Shown piece after piece: positions 23,531 to 34,119 of a stretch of 64,000 nt of DNA; the stretch's first letter is position 1, and every line of letters starts with the position of its first letter. The translations under genes were made by a program, and so were the position numbers. Under the pieces are notes generated by a model. The model saw only the letters and a program-made list of their open reading frames with translations. It did no database searches and was not told where the DNA came from. This DNA comes from Anaeramoeba flamelloides (Eukaryota > Metamonada > Anaeramoebidae): NCBI GenBank assembly GCA_027625915.1, contig JANTQA010000012.1, positions 8,392,501 through 8,456,500 on the forward strand, written 5' to 3'.

Positions 23531-24104
23531 AGGTCTACAATCCCTTAAATTTTTTAAAAAAAAGATTATCTTGAGATGTGTGTCTTGGATTGTTAATTTG
23601 GTTCTTATCTGAATCGATCTTGCCCTTGGTAATGGTTTTAATAGTGGTTCAAAATTGCAATTTTTGACAATTTATTCTTAATTTTTCGGAAATCCGAATT
23701 GAAAAATGTAAGACTAAGAGCGTGGTAGATAGAGTACCTTATAAGAATAAATTTATATTTTTGGATTGTAGATTGAAAAATTCGATTAAGTTTTTGTCAA
23801 TTAACTAAATGATAAAAAAAAAAATTAAAAGCTCCAAATAAAACTAAAAATAGTTCAAAATTTCAATCAATAACCCACAAATCTAAATTTATTCTTATAA
23901 GGTACTCTATCTACCACGCTCTTAGTCTTACATTTTTCAATTCGGATTTCCGAAAAATTAAGAATAAATTGTCAAAAATTGCAATTTTGAACCACTATTA
24001 AAACCATTACCAAGGGCAAGATCGATTCAGATAAGAACCAAATTAACAATCCAAGACACACATCTCAAGATAATCGTTTTTTAAAATTTCAGAGATTATA
24101 AACC
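23531..24104. mobile_element. TTAA-flanked element H with a perfect 192-bp inverted repeat
   Basis: Bases 23564-23755 and 23884-24075 are exact reverse complements over all 192 positions, separated by a 128-bp centre. Outside the perfect part the arms continue with differences to AGGTCTACAATC on the left and, in reverse, GGTTTATAATC on the right. TTAA lies on each side (23527-23530 and 24105-24108). A diverged copy of one arm occurs at 56895-57060. It contains no gene. A transcript across it would form a very stable double-stranded stem. Confidence 0.85.
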
Positions 24105-24246
24105 TTAAATTGAATAGTAAAAAATTTGAAAAATTTTTTTCTTCACAACTAAGAGGTCATTTTATTCTATTTTAAAAGTATTTTAAATCGAATAAATATC
24201 TTTCAAATAGGGAATCAATTATTAGTACTATTGAAGAATTATTTAT

Positions 24247-25640
24247 TTTTTGATTTTTCCGTTAGGTTTGCCAGAATTCAAAAGAATTAAGAAATATCAT
24301 AGATTTTGCTCAATTATTTTGAATTGTGGAAACCCTTGGACACCTTCATTAGGTTTTTTTTTTTTATATAATAAACAGAAAATTTTAATAAATTTTTGGT
24401 TTATTTCATGAAAAAAAAAAAAAACCTAGTTAACTTGTCCAAAATTTAAAATAATTGTGTAAAATCAAGAATTTTTCTTTATTCTTTTGATTTCTGGAAA
24501 AGTTAGGCACTCTAAGTATCTTTGTGGACACTTTAGTTGGGTTTTTTTTTAATTTTTGAAATACACAGAAAATTTATTTAGTTATTTATTGAGAAAAGGG
24601 AGTAATCAAAGAAAATTTACTAAATAAAAAAGAGAAGAAGAAAAATAATTAAATATTAAAGTAAAAAATTATTATATCGTTAACATGACCAAATTGCAAA
24701 TTATCCATGTCCTGAGACTTGAGGGATAAAAACCCGATAGTAATATTATTAGTAATAAATAAAGATTCCACAAATTGTGATTAATAAATTGATACTCCAC
24801 TGTCGTTAGGTTTTTTTTTTAATTTAAAAGAATAGAATAAAATCTTGGATTTTCCTCAATTCTTTGGAACTAAAAAAAAACCTAGACACAACCTCAGAAG
24901 AGTGCGGCAATATGTACCCGAATTTCTATTTTTTTAACTATTTCGGAATTGTTTGTTTTCAATTTTGTTTTTTTTTTCAATTTTTTGTTTTTTAGACAAA
25001 TTTTTCTCACCATAAAAGCTTTGATGAAATTTTATCGATAAGAACAATATATTTCATAGTTTTGATTAGTCAAATAAACAGAAAATTGAAGAAAATTTTC
25101 CTTTATTTCAAAAAGTAAAAAAAAAAACAGCATTTTTTTTCCAGAATTTAAATGAAATGTGTAAAATTTTTATTTTTTCTCTTTTCTTTTGAATTCTGAA
25201 AAACCTAGGCACTTGGCGGAAACTTTCATTAGGTTTTCTTGAGTTTTCTGTTTAATTCGAAAATATATTTATTTTCTTTGGATTTTTTTTGAGTTTTCTA
25301 TTTATTTCTGAAGTTTTCTAGGTTTTTTTGAGGTTTTCTATTTATTTGGAAAATCAATAGATTTTCATTAGGCTTTTTTTTAACTTTTTGAAATAAAAGG
25401 AAAATTTATTAAAATTTTCTGTTTATTTCAAAAAGTAAAAAAACCCTAGAAAACTTCACAAATAAAATAGAAAACTTGTAAAAAACCTAGAAAACTCCAC
25501 AAATAAAACAGAAACCCTCAAGAAAACAAATACCAATTATTCACTTGACGGATAGAGTTATTAGGTTTTACAGAACCGAAAAGAATAAAGTAAAATATGT
25601 ATGATTTTTATTCTATTCTTTTAAGTTCTGGAAAACCTAT
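24247..25640. repeat. cluster of short hairpin units bounded by AGGTTTT / AAAACCTA
   Basis: About six related fold-back units are packed in 1.4 kb. Each starts near TTAGGTTTT, runs through variants of CAGAATTCAAAAGAATA to a short AT-rich loop, and returns through TATTCTTTTGAATTCTGG to AAAACCTA. The clearest units are about 24790-24890 and 25560-25645 (stem of roughly 36 bp). Other units carry the palindrome AAACAGAAAATTT / AAATTTTCTGTTT near 25390-25430. Some units are nested or fused. No coding frame spans the cluster. Confidence 0.65.
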
Positions 25641-25757
25641 GGCATACTACGGGCACTTTAAATATTTATCATCGGTTATTTTTAACCGTTTTTAAGTTAT
25701 TTTGGATTAGTTGAAGTGTTTTCAAAACTATTAGTTATTATATCTTCAAAAAAAATA

Positions 25758-25873
25758 CAGCCATTTCCACTTTTAAAACACAAACTTTGAGTGAAATTTA
25801 AGGTTCAAGAATAATCTCAAATTAAGGCACACAATTCAGATTCTAATGAAATAATGTATGTAAAAAAAAAATC
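25758..25873 (+). mobile_element. MITE family G, copy 4 (half)
   Basis: It begins TACAGCCATTTCCACTTTTA and follows the left half of 50141-50336 through AATCTCAAATTAAGGCAC, then dissolves into an A-rich run. The right arm is missing. Confidence 0.65.
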
Positions 25874-26485
25874 CAAAAAAAAAAAAGGGGGGATCAAAAA
25901 TAAAAAAAGAAAGACCCAAAAAAGTACTAAAAATTAAACTGCAAAAAAAAAAGAAAAGTGTAGCAAAGAAAAACCTTTCTTTATAATTTTCATTTTTTCT
26001 TTAGTTATTTTTTATTTTTATTTACCTTTTTAATAAAAATTCTCTATTTTTATTAAAAACCTTGAAAATATTCATGGTAAATACCATTTAAATGTTACAT
26101 TTTTTTTTAATGGTTAATAAATAAAATAATAAAGGTAAATCAGAATAAATATATTTGATTTAATAAATCAACATAAAAAAAAAAAAAAAAAAATAGCGAA
26201 AAAATGAAGATGATACCATTCATAAGATATTTTATAATAATAAGCAGTGTCTCAATTGTACTTTTATCTAAATTGTAAACATTTTTAAATGTTTAAATTT
26301 ATTTGAATACTATTATATGTTTTAAATTTGATTTGATTATACTAAAAATTTTATTTATTAGATTTAACTATATTTTTAATTTGCAAAATTCGATATTTTG
26401 AAATTTTTTGGTTACCTCTCATAATAAGACTTTAATAAAAATATAATTGAAAAAAAAAAAAAATTATATTTGATTTGTTAGATAA
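25874..26485. other. 3' flank of the Mei2-like gene
   Basis: About 600 bp of A/T-rich sequence with A homopolymers. It lies downstream of the minus-strand Mei2-like gene. No element is recognised. Confidence 0.45.
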
Positions 26486-28727
26486 TTATTTGTAATTTGG
26501 GTTCTTTGGATAATAGTAAATTGGATATTGTTGATAATAATTTTTTTGCATGTTTTCAGAATATATTTTTTGATTATAATCATAATTTTGATAATATATA
26601 TTGTTTTGTGGTTGCTGTTGCTGTTGAAGTTGCTGTTGCTGTTGTTGCTGTTGTTGTTGTTGCTGCTGCTGCTGCTGTTGTTGTAATTGATGGAATTGGA
26701 ATTTATGTCGATTGTTGATTTGATTTTTTTGAAAGGTCACTGAATTGTTTATACTCGTTTTCTTTTTTTTATTATTGTTTTTCATTCTACAGTCCCAATT
26801 GCTTTTTTTTTGGGTGTGTGCTTTTGTATTATCTTGTTTTTCATTTACATTTACATTTTCGTATTGAATCATTAATTTTTGTTTAAGAATATTTTCCCCT
26901 TTCATTTTCTTTTTCCTTTTCCTTTTCGCTTTCGTTTTCCTTTTCTTTTTCTTATTCTTATTCTTTTTCAATCGCAATTGGCTCTCGTTTTTTTCTAAAT
27001 CGGGAGATTGGAATTGTGTGAATTTTTTTTTAGGTTGTGGCAGTATTTGTGCCGGTATTTGGCGAGGTCGATAATAAAAACTTACTCGGATTTTATTTGG
27101 ATCAATTGCTTGTCCTTTATTGATATCTCTATAAGCCTTTTCTGCATGCCGGGAATCAAAAAATTCTACAATCTTTTGATCAATTTTTTGAGCTTCTCTC
27201 ACGTCCATCACATCACCATACCTCGAAAAGATTTTTATTATTTCTGATCGGTTCGTGAATAAGCCGAGTCCGTGACACATGAGCGTCCCTTGATTTTCGG
27301 CATGTGATTTATTCATTTTTGGGATTGAATAGTGAATGTCGATTTTCCTTGAGCAGATCTCGTACCCTTGTAAATTCTTTAAGGCGGTCATTGAGTGCCG
27401 AATATCAAAAAAGGAAACCATCACAAACCCACGATATTTTGTCTTCGAATATACGGACTTAATTGGACCATACCTTTCAAACGCCTCAAGGATCTCTTCG
27501 TCTTTTGTGATCGAATTGATGTTCCTGACAAAAAGAGTTCGACTTGGATTTTCGCCAAGTGGATGCTTTTTAAATCGTTTGCTTTTCTTTGATTTCTCTT
27601 CTTGTTCTTCTTCTTCTTCTTTTTCTTTTTCTTTTTCTTTTGATTTTTCTTCATCTTTTTTTTCTTCTTTTTCTTCTTCTTTTCCTTCTTGTTTTTCTTC
27701 TTCTTCTTTTTCTTCTTGTTGTTGTTCTTCTTTTCCTTCTCCATTTACTCGCCCTTCTTCTTGTTGTTGTTCTTCTTTCTTCCTTTGGTTTGTGAATTTA
27801 ATACTTTTCTGAACAGGGTTTTTTTTTTCATATTTACCCATTGTATTGATCTTTTCCTTTTTATCGTATTCATTATTGAAAATTTTGGTTTTGGACTTGT
27901 CTTTTACACAACTATGATGTGCAAACTCTTTTAAATTTTGCATTTTGCCCCTTACGCTTTTTGAATTCAATTTATATGATTCTGTAGATCTTTCATCTTT
28001 GCTTAAAGGAAAATTTTTGGATTTGTTAAAGTGGTAAAAATCAAAATTTGAATCATAACGGCTTTCTGCTTTTAATATTTTTTTTATTGAATATGTTTTT
28101 GATATTTTTTAATACAAACCATTAATTTTATGTTTGAACCTTTTGTTTTTTTTTTCGCCTTTTGTTGAAAACAAAAAAGTAAAAAAAAATGAATTAAAAA
28201 AAGTTGAAGATTTAGTTACCTTTAATTGATACAAATAATTTTTGGTTTGTTTCGTTCTCTGGTTTCCAAACTTTTTTAATTTGTGTATCAAAAAGATTTC
28301 GAAGTGACGTTAAGGTTACTTGCTTGGGGCGACCAATAAGCGAAGACTCAAAAGTTAACCTTGAGGCTAAATCCCCCAATTTTTTTCTTTGTTTATGATC
28401 AAAATTCGAAGAAAAGCTCGAATAATCTTCAAAGTTTTGGTGGTTTTTGTTATTTAGGCTGTTCTTCACAAGGTATTCGCCTTTTTGTTTTCCCTTCAGA
28501 TCACCCTTTTGGAAATGCTTTTGCAGATTTCTTCTTTTACTTTCTAAACCAGGGAGATACGCTTGACCGTTTTTGTACAGATTACAAATTATTTTTTCAT
28601 CTTTAGACTTTTCTTTTGCTTGTGTTGAAAATTTTATAAATTCTTGCTCTGGTTCTTGTAGTTCGTCTTTATTTGGAAAAGAAGAAAATTTATGAAAATT
28701 ATGTAAAGATGAAAATTTTGGTTTCAT
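26486..28727 (-). CDS. Mei2-like RNA-binding protein (two RRMs, polyGln tail)
   Basis: Exon 1 is 28727-28220 (ATG at 28727). An intron of 154 bp runs from GTAACT at 28219 to a CAG at 28066, and exon 2 is 28065-26486. The phase is conserved, and a second acceptor 3 bp earlier would also keep it. The product is about 695 residues. Residues about 345-417 form an RRM beginning SRTLFVRNINS, with RNP1-like YRGFVMVSF and ending RKIDIHYSIPK, the hallmark of Mei2/AML RRM1. Residues about 429-502 form RRM2, starting QGTLMCHGL with KIVEFFDSRHAEKAY. A Lys/Glu stretch of about 70 residues precedes RRM1. A Lys-rich block, a polyGln run (about 625-653) and a Tyr/Asn tail follow RRM2. The third, C-terminal RRM, the most conserved part in yeast and plant Mei2 proteins, is absent. 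Family members bind RNA in meiosis or developmental control; the role here is inferred. Confidence 0.85.
26611..26684 (-). repeat. CAG/CAA repeat encoding polyGln
   Basis: A trinucleotide tract inside the Mei2-like exon 2, mixed CAA and CAG with a pure (CAG)5 core, encodes about 25 Gln. The opposite strand reads as GTT/GCT and yields a spurious Val/Ala frame. Confidence 0.9.
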
Positions 28728-29488
28728 AAAACAAGAATAAAAAAAATAATTTTTTTTTTCATCTTTTTTTTCATTTATTGTTTGGAAAACTGATGAGTTT
28801 TTTGATTTTTTTGGTGTTTGTTAAGTCATTACCGTTTATTTTTTACCTTGATTGTTTTTCAATTTTTTAATCATCTAATAACTTTGAAATTCAAGAGTGT
28901 TGTTTATGTATTCACATTTTACATGAATTAATTTATTATTGGGATTTAATACAAATATAGAATTTCGTTTACTTTTTTTTCAGCCTAAATTAAAACTTCA
29001 ATTCAGGTGAACTAATGTTTATTTACAAAAAAAGTTTTTTTTTGTTCATATCCCTCAATGCACTTGATGTAATTTCACTTTTTTCACATTTTTCACATTT
29101 TATTTTTATTTTTTTGAAAAAGATTTTGGACTCTTTATTCAAGACTTTAGAAACAATTTTCTTGTTCTTAAATAGTTTGTGTTTTCTTAAAGATCGAAAA
29201 AAAAAAACAAATAGAGTGGAAGGTAGGTTTTGTTGTGAAATTTCTAATAAAATCAAAGTTTTGTTTTGATTTTCCAAATAATATTTTTTTTTCAATTTTA
29301 TCCCCCCTAATGAACAAAGTGTAATTTGTTAAAATCTTATAAATTGAGTTTTGTTGAATTAAAACTTCAAGGTTTTACAATCTTAACAGAAAGATAGGTT
29401 GTGGAATTGAATTAATTCAGGATTTGAAATTATAGAAGTAACCAATTTTCACTTTCTTATTCTTCTTTGTTTATTTTTGGCCATTTAA
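28728..29488. other. 5' flank of the Mei2-like gene
   Basis: About 760 bp upstream of the Mei2-like start. The overlapping frames at 29015-29269 (plus) and 29023-29295 (minus) are A/T-run artefacts of each other. No promoter element is identifiable. Confidence 0.45.
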
Positions 29489-30200
29489 GGATGGGGGTTC
29501 TAAACGAATTCTTCAGATAAACTACAAATTCCATACTTTCCTTTTGGTTAAGGTTCTTCAGATCATTTGTCCAAAGATTAAAATAAATTATTTGGTCAAA
29601 AAAATTGAGTTTTTTGTTTTTTTTAATCTACTTTCAAACCTTACTATTTTTTGCAAAATAAATGTAACAAAATTTCATTCAATTTTTCTCAAATAGATTT
29701 GATAAATCATAGGACTATTCAAATTTTAAATTATTTAAATTCCATAAATCAGTTTAAATTCTTAATTTTGTATTAGGCAATTAGGACTTTTGATGGTTTG
29801 TTTTAATCCTTGAAATGTGATATTTTTGGAAAGTCGAATGAAAATATCGATCTTTTTCTTTTATAATAAACAGCACTCACCAAGCACCCGGAAATACCAA
29901 CTAAAAAGATATTAGTTCTATTAGTAATTTTGTTTAGAACAGTTATTCTTCCTTTTGAATAACAATATAGTGCAATTGAACAAATTTCCCCAAAAATCAA
30001 TACTACACTCTATTTACTCTATTACCCCAGTTGTATTTATACAAAAGAAAGCAATATACAAAACAGAAAAACTCTAAAAAACCCATTTTTTATCAAAAAA
30101 ATTATTATTAATGTTTGGATAAAGGATTGTAAGAGCCTTAACCAAAAGGAAAGTATGGAATTTGTAGTTTGTCTGAAGAATTCATTTAGAACCCCGATCC
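29489..30200. mobile_element. MITE family M, copy 1
   Basis: A 712-bp element with terminal inverted repeats of about 65-70 bp. The left end is GGATGGGGGTTCTAAACGAA and the right end in reverse is GGATCGGGGTTCTAAATGAA. Both arms continue through CTACAAATTCCATACTTTCC and TTTTGGTTAAGG. Arm identity is about 90 percent by eye. The centre has no protein-like frame. One arm of another copy lies at 61843-61900. Confidence 0.8.
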
Positions 30201-31559
30201 ATAAATTTTGAGAAATAGATTGTAATTTAAGATCTCTATATATGCCTTTGGTTCTTTTCCATTCGATATTTTGAGTGAACTACGAATACTACATGAAAGC
30301 TTTTTTTGGTATTTGAATATAAAATGGAAAAAATAATTTAAACTTCATTAACAACTTCATTTTCCAAAGAAAGTGTTTTACAAAGAAGAGATAGATTGTA
30401 ATTTTGGATCTCTAAATTTTTGTAGATACTTATTTTGCAATTTGTATGGGGTATATATAAGGTAATATAAGAATCTGAAAGGAAAATATACAAAATATTC
30501 TAAAAAAGATCCTAGGTTGTATATGTAACCCATTTAACTTTCCAATTCCAATAAAGTACTCCTGCCCCCCCCCAATATCATCTTTATAAGTTTTTATTTA
30601 GATTTGAAAAAATAATTTTTATAATTTCTTATTGGTTTAAAGGCAAAGAGTTTTAAAAAGTTTATTGGGTTTTGATAAGTTCTTGGAAAGGAATTTTTTT
30701 AACAGTTGAATTATTAGATTTTGATATATTAACATGTTCAACTTGGTCTAAAATAATTCTGGTAAGATCTAACAACTCTATATTTCAAATAAAAACCCTT
30801 ACTTTTTTCTTTTTGTGCCACTATAGATCCAATTCACTACCCAATAGTATACCCAAGTTAAAATCAATTTTGAAATAAAACACCTTGATATTTTAACAAA
30901 AATTTTGAATTAGGTATTGGGTTTGTGAGAAATTTTTGGTTATTTTAAAATTTTTTTATTGTAATATACCCCTACGACCCAAAAAACGCTAAAAATTGAA
31001 AACTGATCAAATACCCTCCTTTAATACAATTAATAACACAAAATGAAAAAATTAAAATAAATAATATTTACATTAAACTTTTTCTTGAAAACATTTTTAC
31101 GCCAAAATGATTGAATTCAAAGTTGAAAATATGTATATTTTTATATACAGCATCTTATTTTAACCCATCCACCAAAACAAATTCTAAATTATGGTAATTT
31201 TATTTTAAGAAAAGGGACTAATTAGGTCTTCAAATGTTTTTTTTATTTTCAAATGGTAAAATTAAAAAAAAGGTTATTTAAATAAGATAAAATCTCTGGA
31301 AAAGTATTCTAATTTAATATATTAGATTATTCTTTGATTTAAAACTTTTCTTCTACATCAATTTTTCTAAAAAAAATAAAAAAGTACATAGTAATTTCAA
31401 AAAATATTTTCGATATTCAAAAGTTGATAGTGTTTTTATTCCAAAAAATTTATATCAGTGGTTAATTGAATTAAGTTATCAGCCTAGATTTCGAAAAATA
31501 TCAATCAGAAAAAATAGTGCTTAATTTTAATAAGGACATATAAACTAAATTTCCGAAAA
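30201..31559. other. intergenic DNA with a poly-C run
   Basis: It contains a short direct repeat (GATTGTAATTT..GATCTCTA at about 30220 and 30395) and a run of nine C at 30565-30573, unusual in such AT-rich DNA. The frame 30672-30878 has no recognisable similarity. Confidence 0.45.
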
Positions 31560-31690
31560 ATTAAATTTATTTTTTGAGATAAATTTTCCAATTTGATCTT
31601 TCATTTTTTGAATTTCTTTTTTTAATAATACAACAATTAGAAAGGAATAACATATTTTCAGTTTATTTTTGTCGGTTTCTTTTTTTAATT
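31560..31690 (+). repeat. dispersed repeat family N, copy 3
   Basis: It shares ATAAATTTTCCAATTTGATC, a TTTAATAATA block and TTTGTCGGTTTC with 4435-4570 and 44160-44285. Like the copy at 44160 it lies next to D-family sequence. Confidence 0.5.
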
Positions 31691-32039
31691 GTTAAGCTCT
31701 GAATAAAAAAGAAACACATTTTTTAATTATAAATAAAGGTTTTCCACATCTCTATGTTCTATTTTAACAACAGTAAACTTTTTGATAACACATGATGTGG
31801 AAACTTTAATTAAAGATTTTATTTTAAAAGAGATTAATGTATAAGACCGAGAAGTGCAAAACCCAAGTATGTTTTTATTCAACAGAAATCTGTTTAACCC
31901 CCCAAGGTTCTACTTTATATAAAAGGTATAATAAGTAAAATAATCTATCAAGTTACTGTCGCCAATTAAAAAAAGATCTTTCTTAACTAAAAAAAAAAGA
32001 GAATTTCAGAAAAAAAATCAACATTCCAAGTTAAATTTA

Positions 32040-32423
32040 AAGATTATAATCAATATTCAGACTTTATAGTATGAAAACACCCTTCTTAAATTTGTATGGA
32101 AATATAGATTAGTTTTTATAATTCTATATTTTTTTTACAAATGTAAATAATTAACAAAGAGAATCTTTTAACAAATATTTATCATATATTTGAAATATTT
32201 GATTTTTCAACTTGTTTCCGAAAAAATGAAAACAAAAGCCAACATTCTTTAGCTTTTTATGTTGATGATTATCGAGTAAGTCTTGAAATTCAAAAAAAAA
32301 TGAAAAATAGTTACTTTTGGAAGTTCTAAAGGACTTATTCAATATCGGAATTTGTATTATTTTGATGTTTCTATTTTTAGATTTGGAAAAGGAATTAAAA
32401 AAATTACAATTGAATTAATGATT
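32040..32423 (+). mobile_element. old relic of a D-family element
   Basis: The sequence runs parallel to the interior of D copies (CAATATTCAGACT, CTTCTTAAATTTGT, TAGTTACTTTTGGAAGTTCT, TTAGATTTGG) but with many more differences. A young D copy has inserted at its right edge, and the frame 32151-32342 lies within it. Its own termini were not found. Confidence 0.65.
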
Positions 32424-32427
32424 TTAA

Positions 32428-33180
32428 GGGATTAGCATCTACCAAGGAGAAGCCTAGGATCAAAGTATGTTGTTATTGGGCCTAACCACATTAATGCTAC
32501 ATGGTTCAAATGTCTTTAAAAAATCGATTTAGTCAAGTAGTAATATTTATTGATCTTATCAATTAAAAATGATCTATGTATTAGTAAAAAAACCCAACAA
32601 TTTCAGAATAAAATCTGCATTTCACCATAAAAATTTAAAGGTTGAATTATCAATATTCAGACTACAGAGTTACAAAATATCTTTCTTAAATTTGTCGCGA
32701 AATGTAGATTAGTTACTAAAAAATTCAGTTTTTTTTTTAAAAATTAAATAATTAACCAATAAATTTTTTTGACAAATTATTTCTCAAATCATGCAAATAT
32801 ATTGATGTTACAAGTATCTTTATCAAAAGCAAACTAAAATAATCAGTCTTTGTGCTTTTGTGTTGATGATTATTGAGTTAATCTTTGAAATTCAAAAATT
32901 CTAAAAATAGTTACTTTTAAAAGTTCTAAATCTAAATTATTAAATACCAGAATACTGTATTTTGGATTTCTATTTTTAGATTTGGGAAAGAAATTATAAA
33001 AAAAAATTTCAAAATGAAACTTTTTTAATTGTGATCATGAGTAAAAAATGTAATAATTTATTTTGCAATAAGATTTATAATTGATTTTTTAGAGCTATTT
33101 GAGCGATGGTGGACTAATATCATTTACACCCAATTACAACATACTTTGATTATAAAGAAATCTATGGTGACACTAATCCC
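32428..33180 (+). mobile_element. TTAA-site MITE family D, copy 2
   Basis: A 753-bp element between TTAA at 32424-32427 and 33181-33184. It begins GGGATTAGCATCTACC and ends GTGACACTAATCCC. It is highly similar to 13536-14283 along its length and sits directly after an older relative. Confidence 0.85.
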
Positions 33181-33184
33181 TTAA

Positions 33185-33978
33185 ACTCGAAAATAAATAT
33201 AAATTTCATCATTTTATTCAATAACTTGAGTATATTCGGATATTTCAAAATTGATCAACTTAATTTTTGAGTATTTTTGAAGAGTTTCTATGATTATTAT
33301 TATTGATACAGATGTTTTTATTATGTTTTAATGATTACAAGAATAAAAATAAAAAATGTTCTATTAAGATTAGTAGTTTTTTATTACGTTAATTGTAGAA
33401 ATTTCAAAATTTTGAAATCATCAATACTATTTATTTTTAAAAATTAGTTAAAAAAAAAATATTAATTAAGAAAGTTCACTTGAATAATTTTACCCCAAAA
33501 ACTAGTAAAATTCCTCTAATTGGTCTCTTAATTATTAATTTATTTTCAAAATCATTGTCATAATACCCCTAGCATACCATTCAAGCGATTAAAACCTACC
33601 CTAGAATAGGCTAACATACTCTAACACACATTAGCTTACCCGTAAATGGGGGGTTTTTAAATACCCACAGCGAATATATTTCAATCGAATTGACTATTTT
33701 GAAAAAAATGAGAATTTGGTATTTTGGAAATTTGACAAAATTTAAAAAGTTATAATTTTCTCTTTGGCTTCATATATTTCTTTCTGAGTGGTTGAATAAT
33801 AAAGATAAGAAAGCCTGCCTAATGTTAAAGTAAAAACTATTGAAGTATTTTTTTTCTAATTACCTGGAAAATTCAATATAGAACATCAAAACTATATTTT
33901 AATTTGATCATTTTTTATCAATAATATTATAATCTTAATTATTTCAGCTAATTCAAAATTAACATAAAAATTAGAAAT
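33185..33978. other. intergenic DNA with a GC-richer island
   Basis: Mostly AT-rich, but 33545-33665 contains C-rich words (ATACCCCTAGCATACC, CCTACCCTAGAATAGG, TTAGCTTACCC) and a GGGGGG run. No tRNA or other RNA fold or protein match was recognised there. Confidence 0.45.
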
Positions 33979-33987
33979 ACACAAACA

Positions 33988-34086
<99 letters not shown>

Positions 34087-34088
34087 CC

Positions 34089-34114
<26 letters not shown>
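33979..34114. repeat. compound (CA)n-(TA)n microsatellite
   Basis: About 100 bp of nearly pure CA, then ATACACCC and about 25 bp of TA, ending exactly at the first base of the family E element. The minus-strand Cys/Val frame across it is an artefact. Confidence 0.95.

Positions 34115-34119
<5 letters not shown>

Noticed and set aside
27336-27812. Ser/Phe-rich plus-strand frame of 158 codons
   Set aside because: Antisense of the Lys/Glu-rich part of the Mei2-like exon 2; no protein-like conservation.
30672-30878. 68-codon plus-strand frame with a GTAAGA after it
   Set aside because: No recognisable family, no ATG at the start and no convincing partner exon; chance in AT-rich DNA is likelier.
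33892-34086. Cys/Val repeat frame on the minus strand
   Set aside because: Pure translation of the CA microsatellite.
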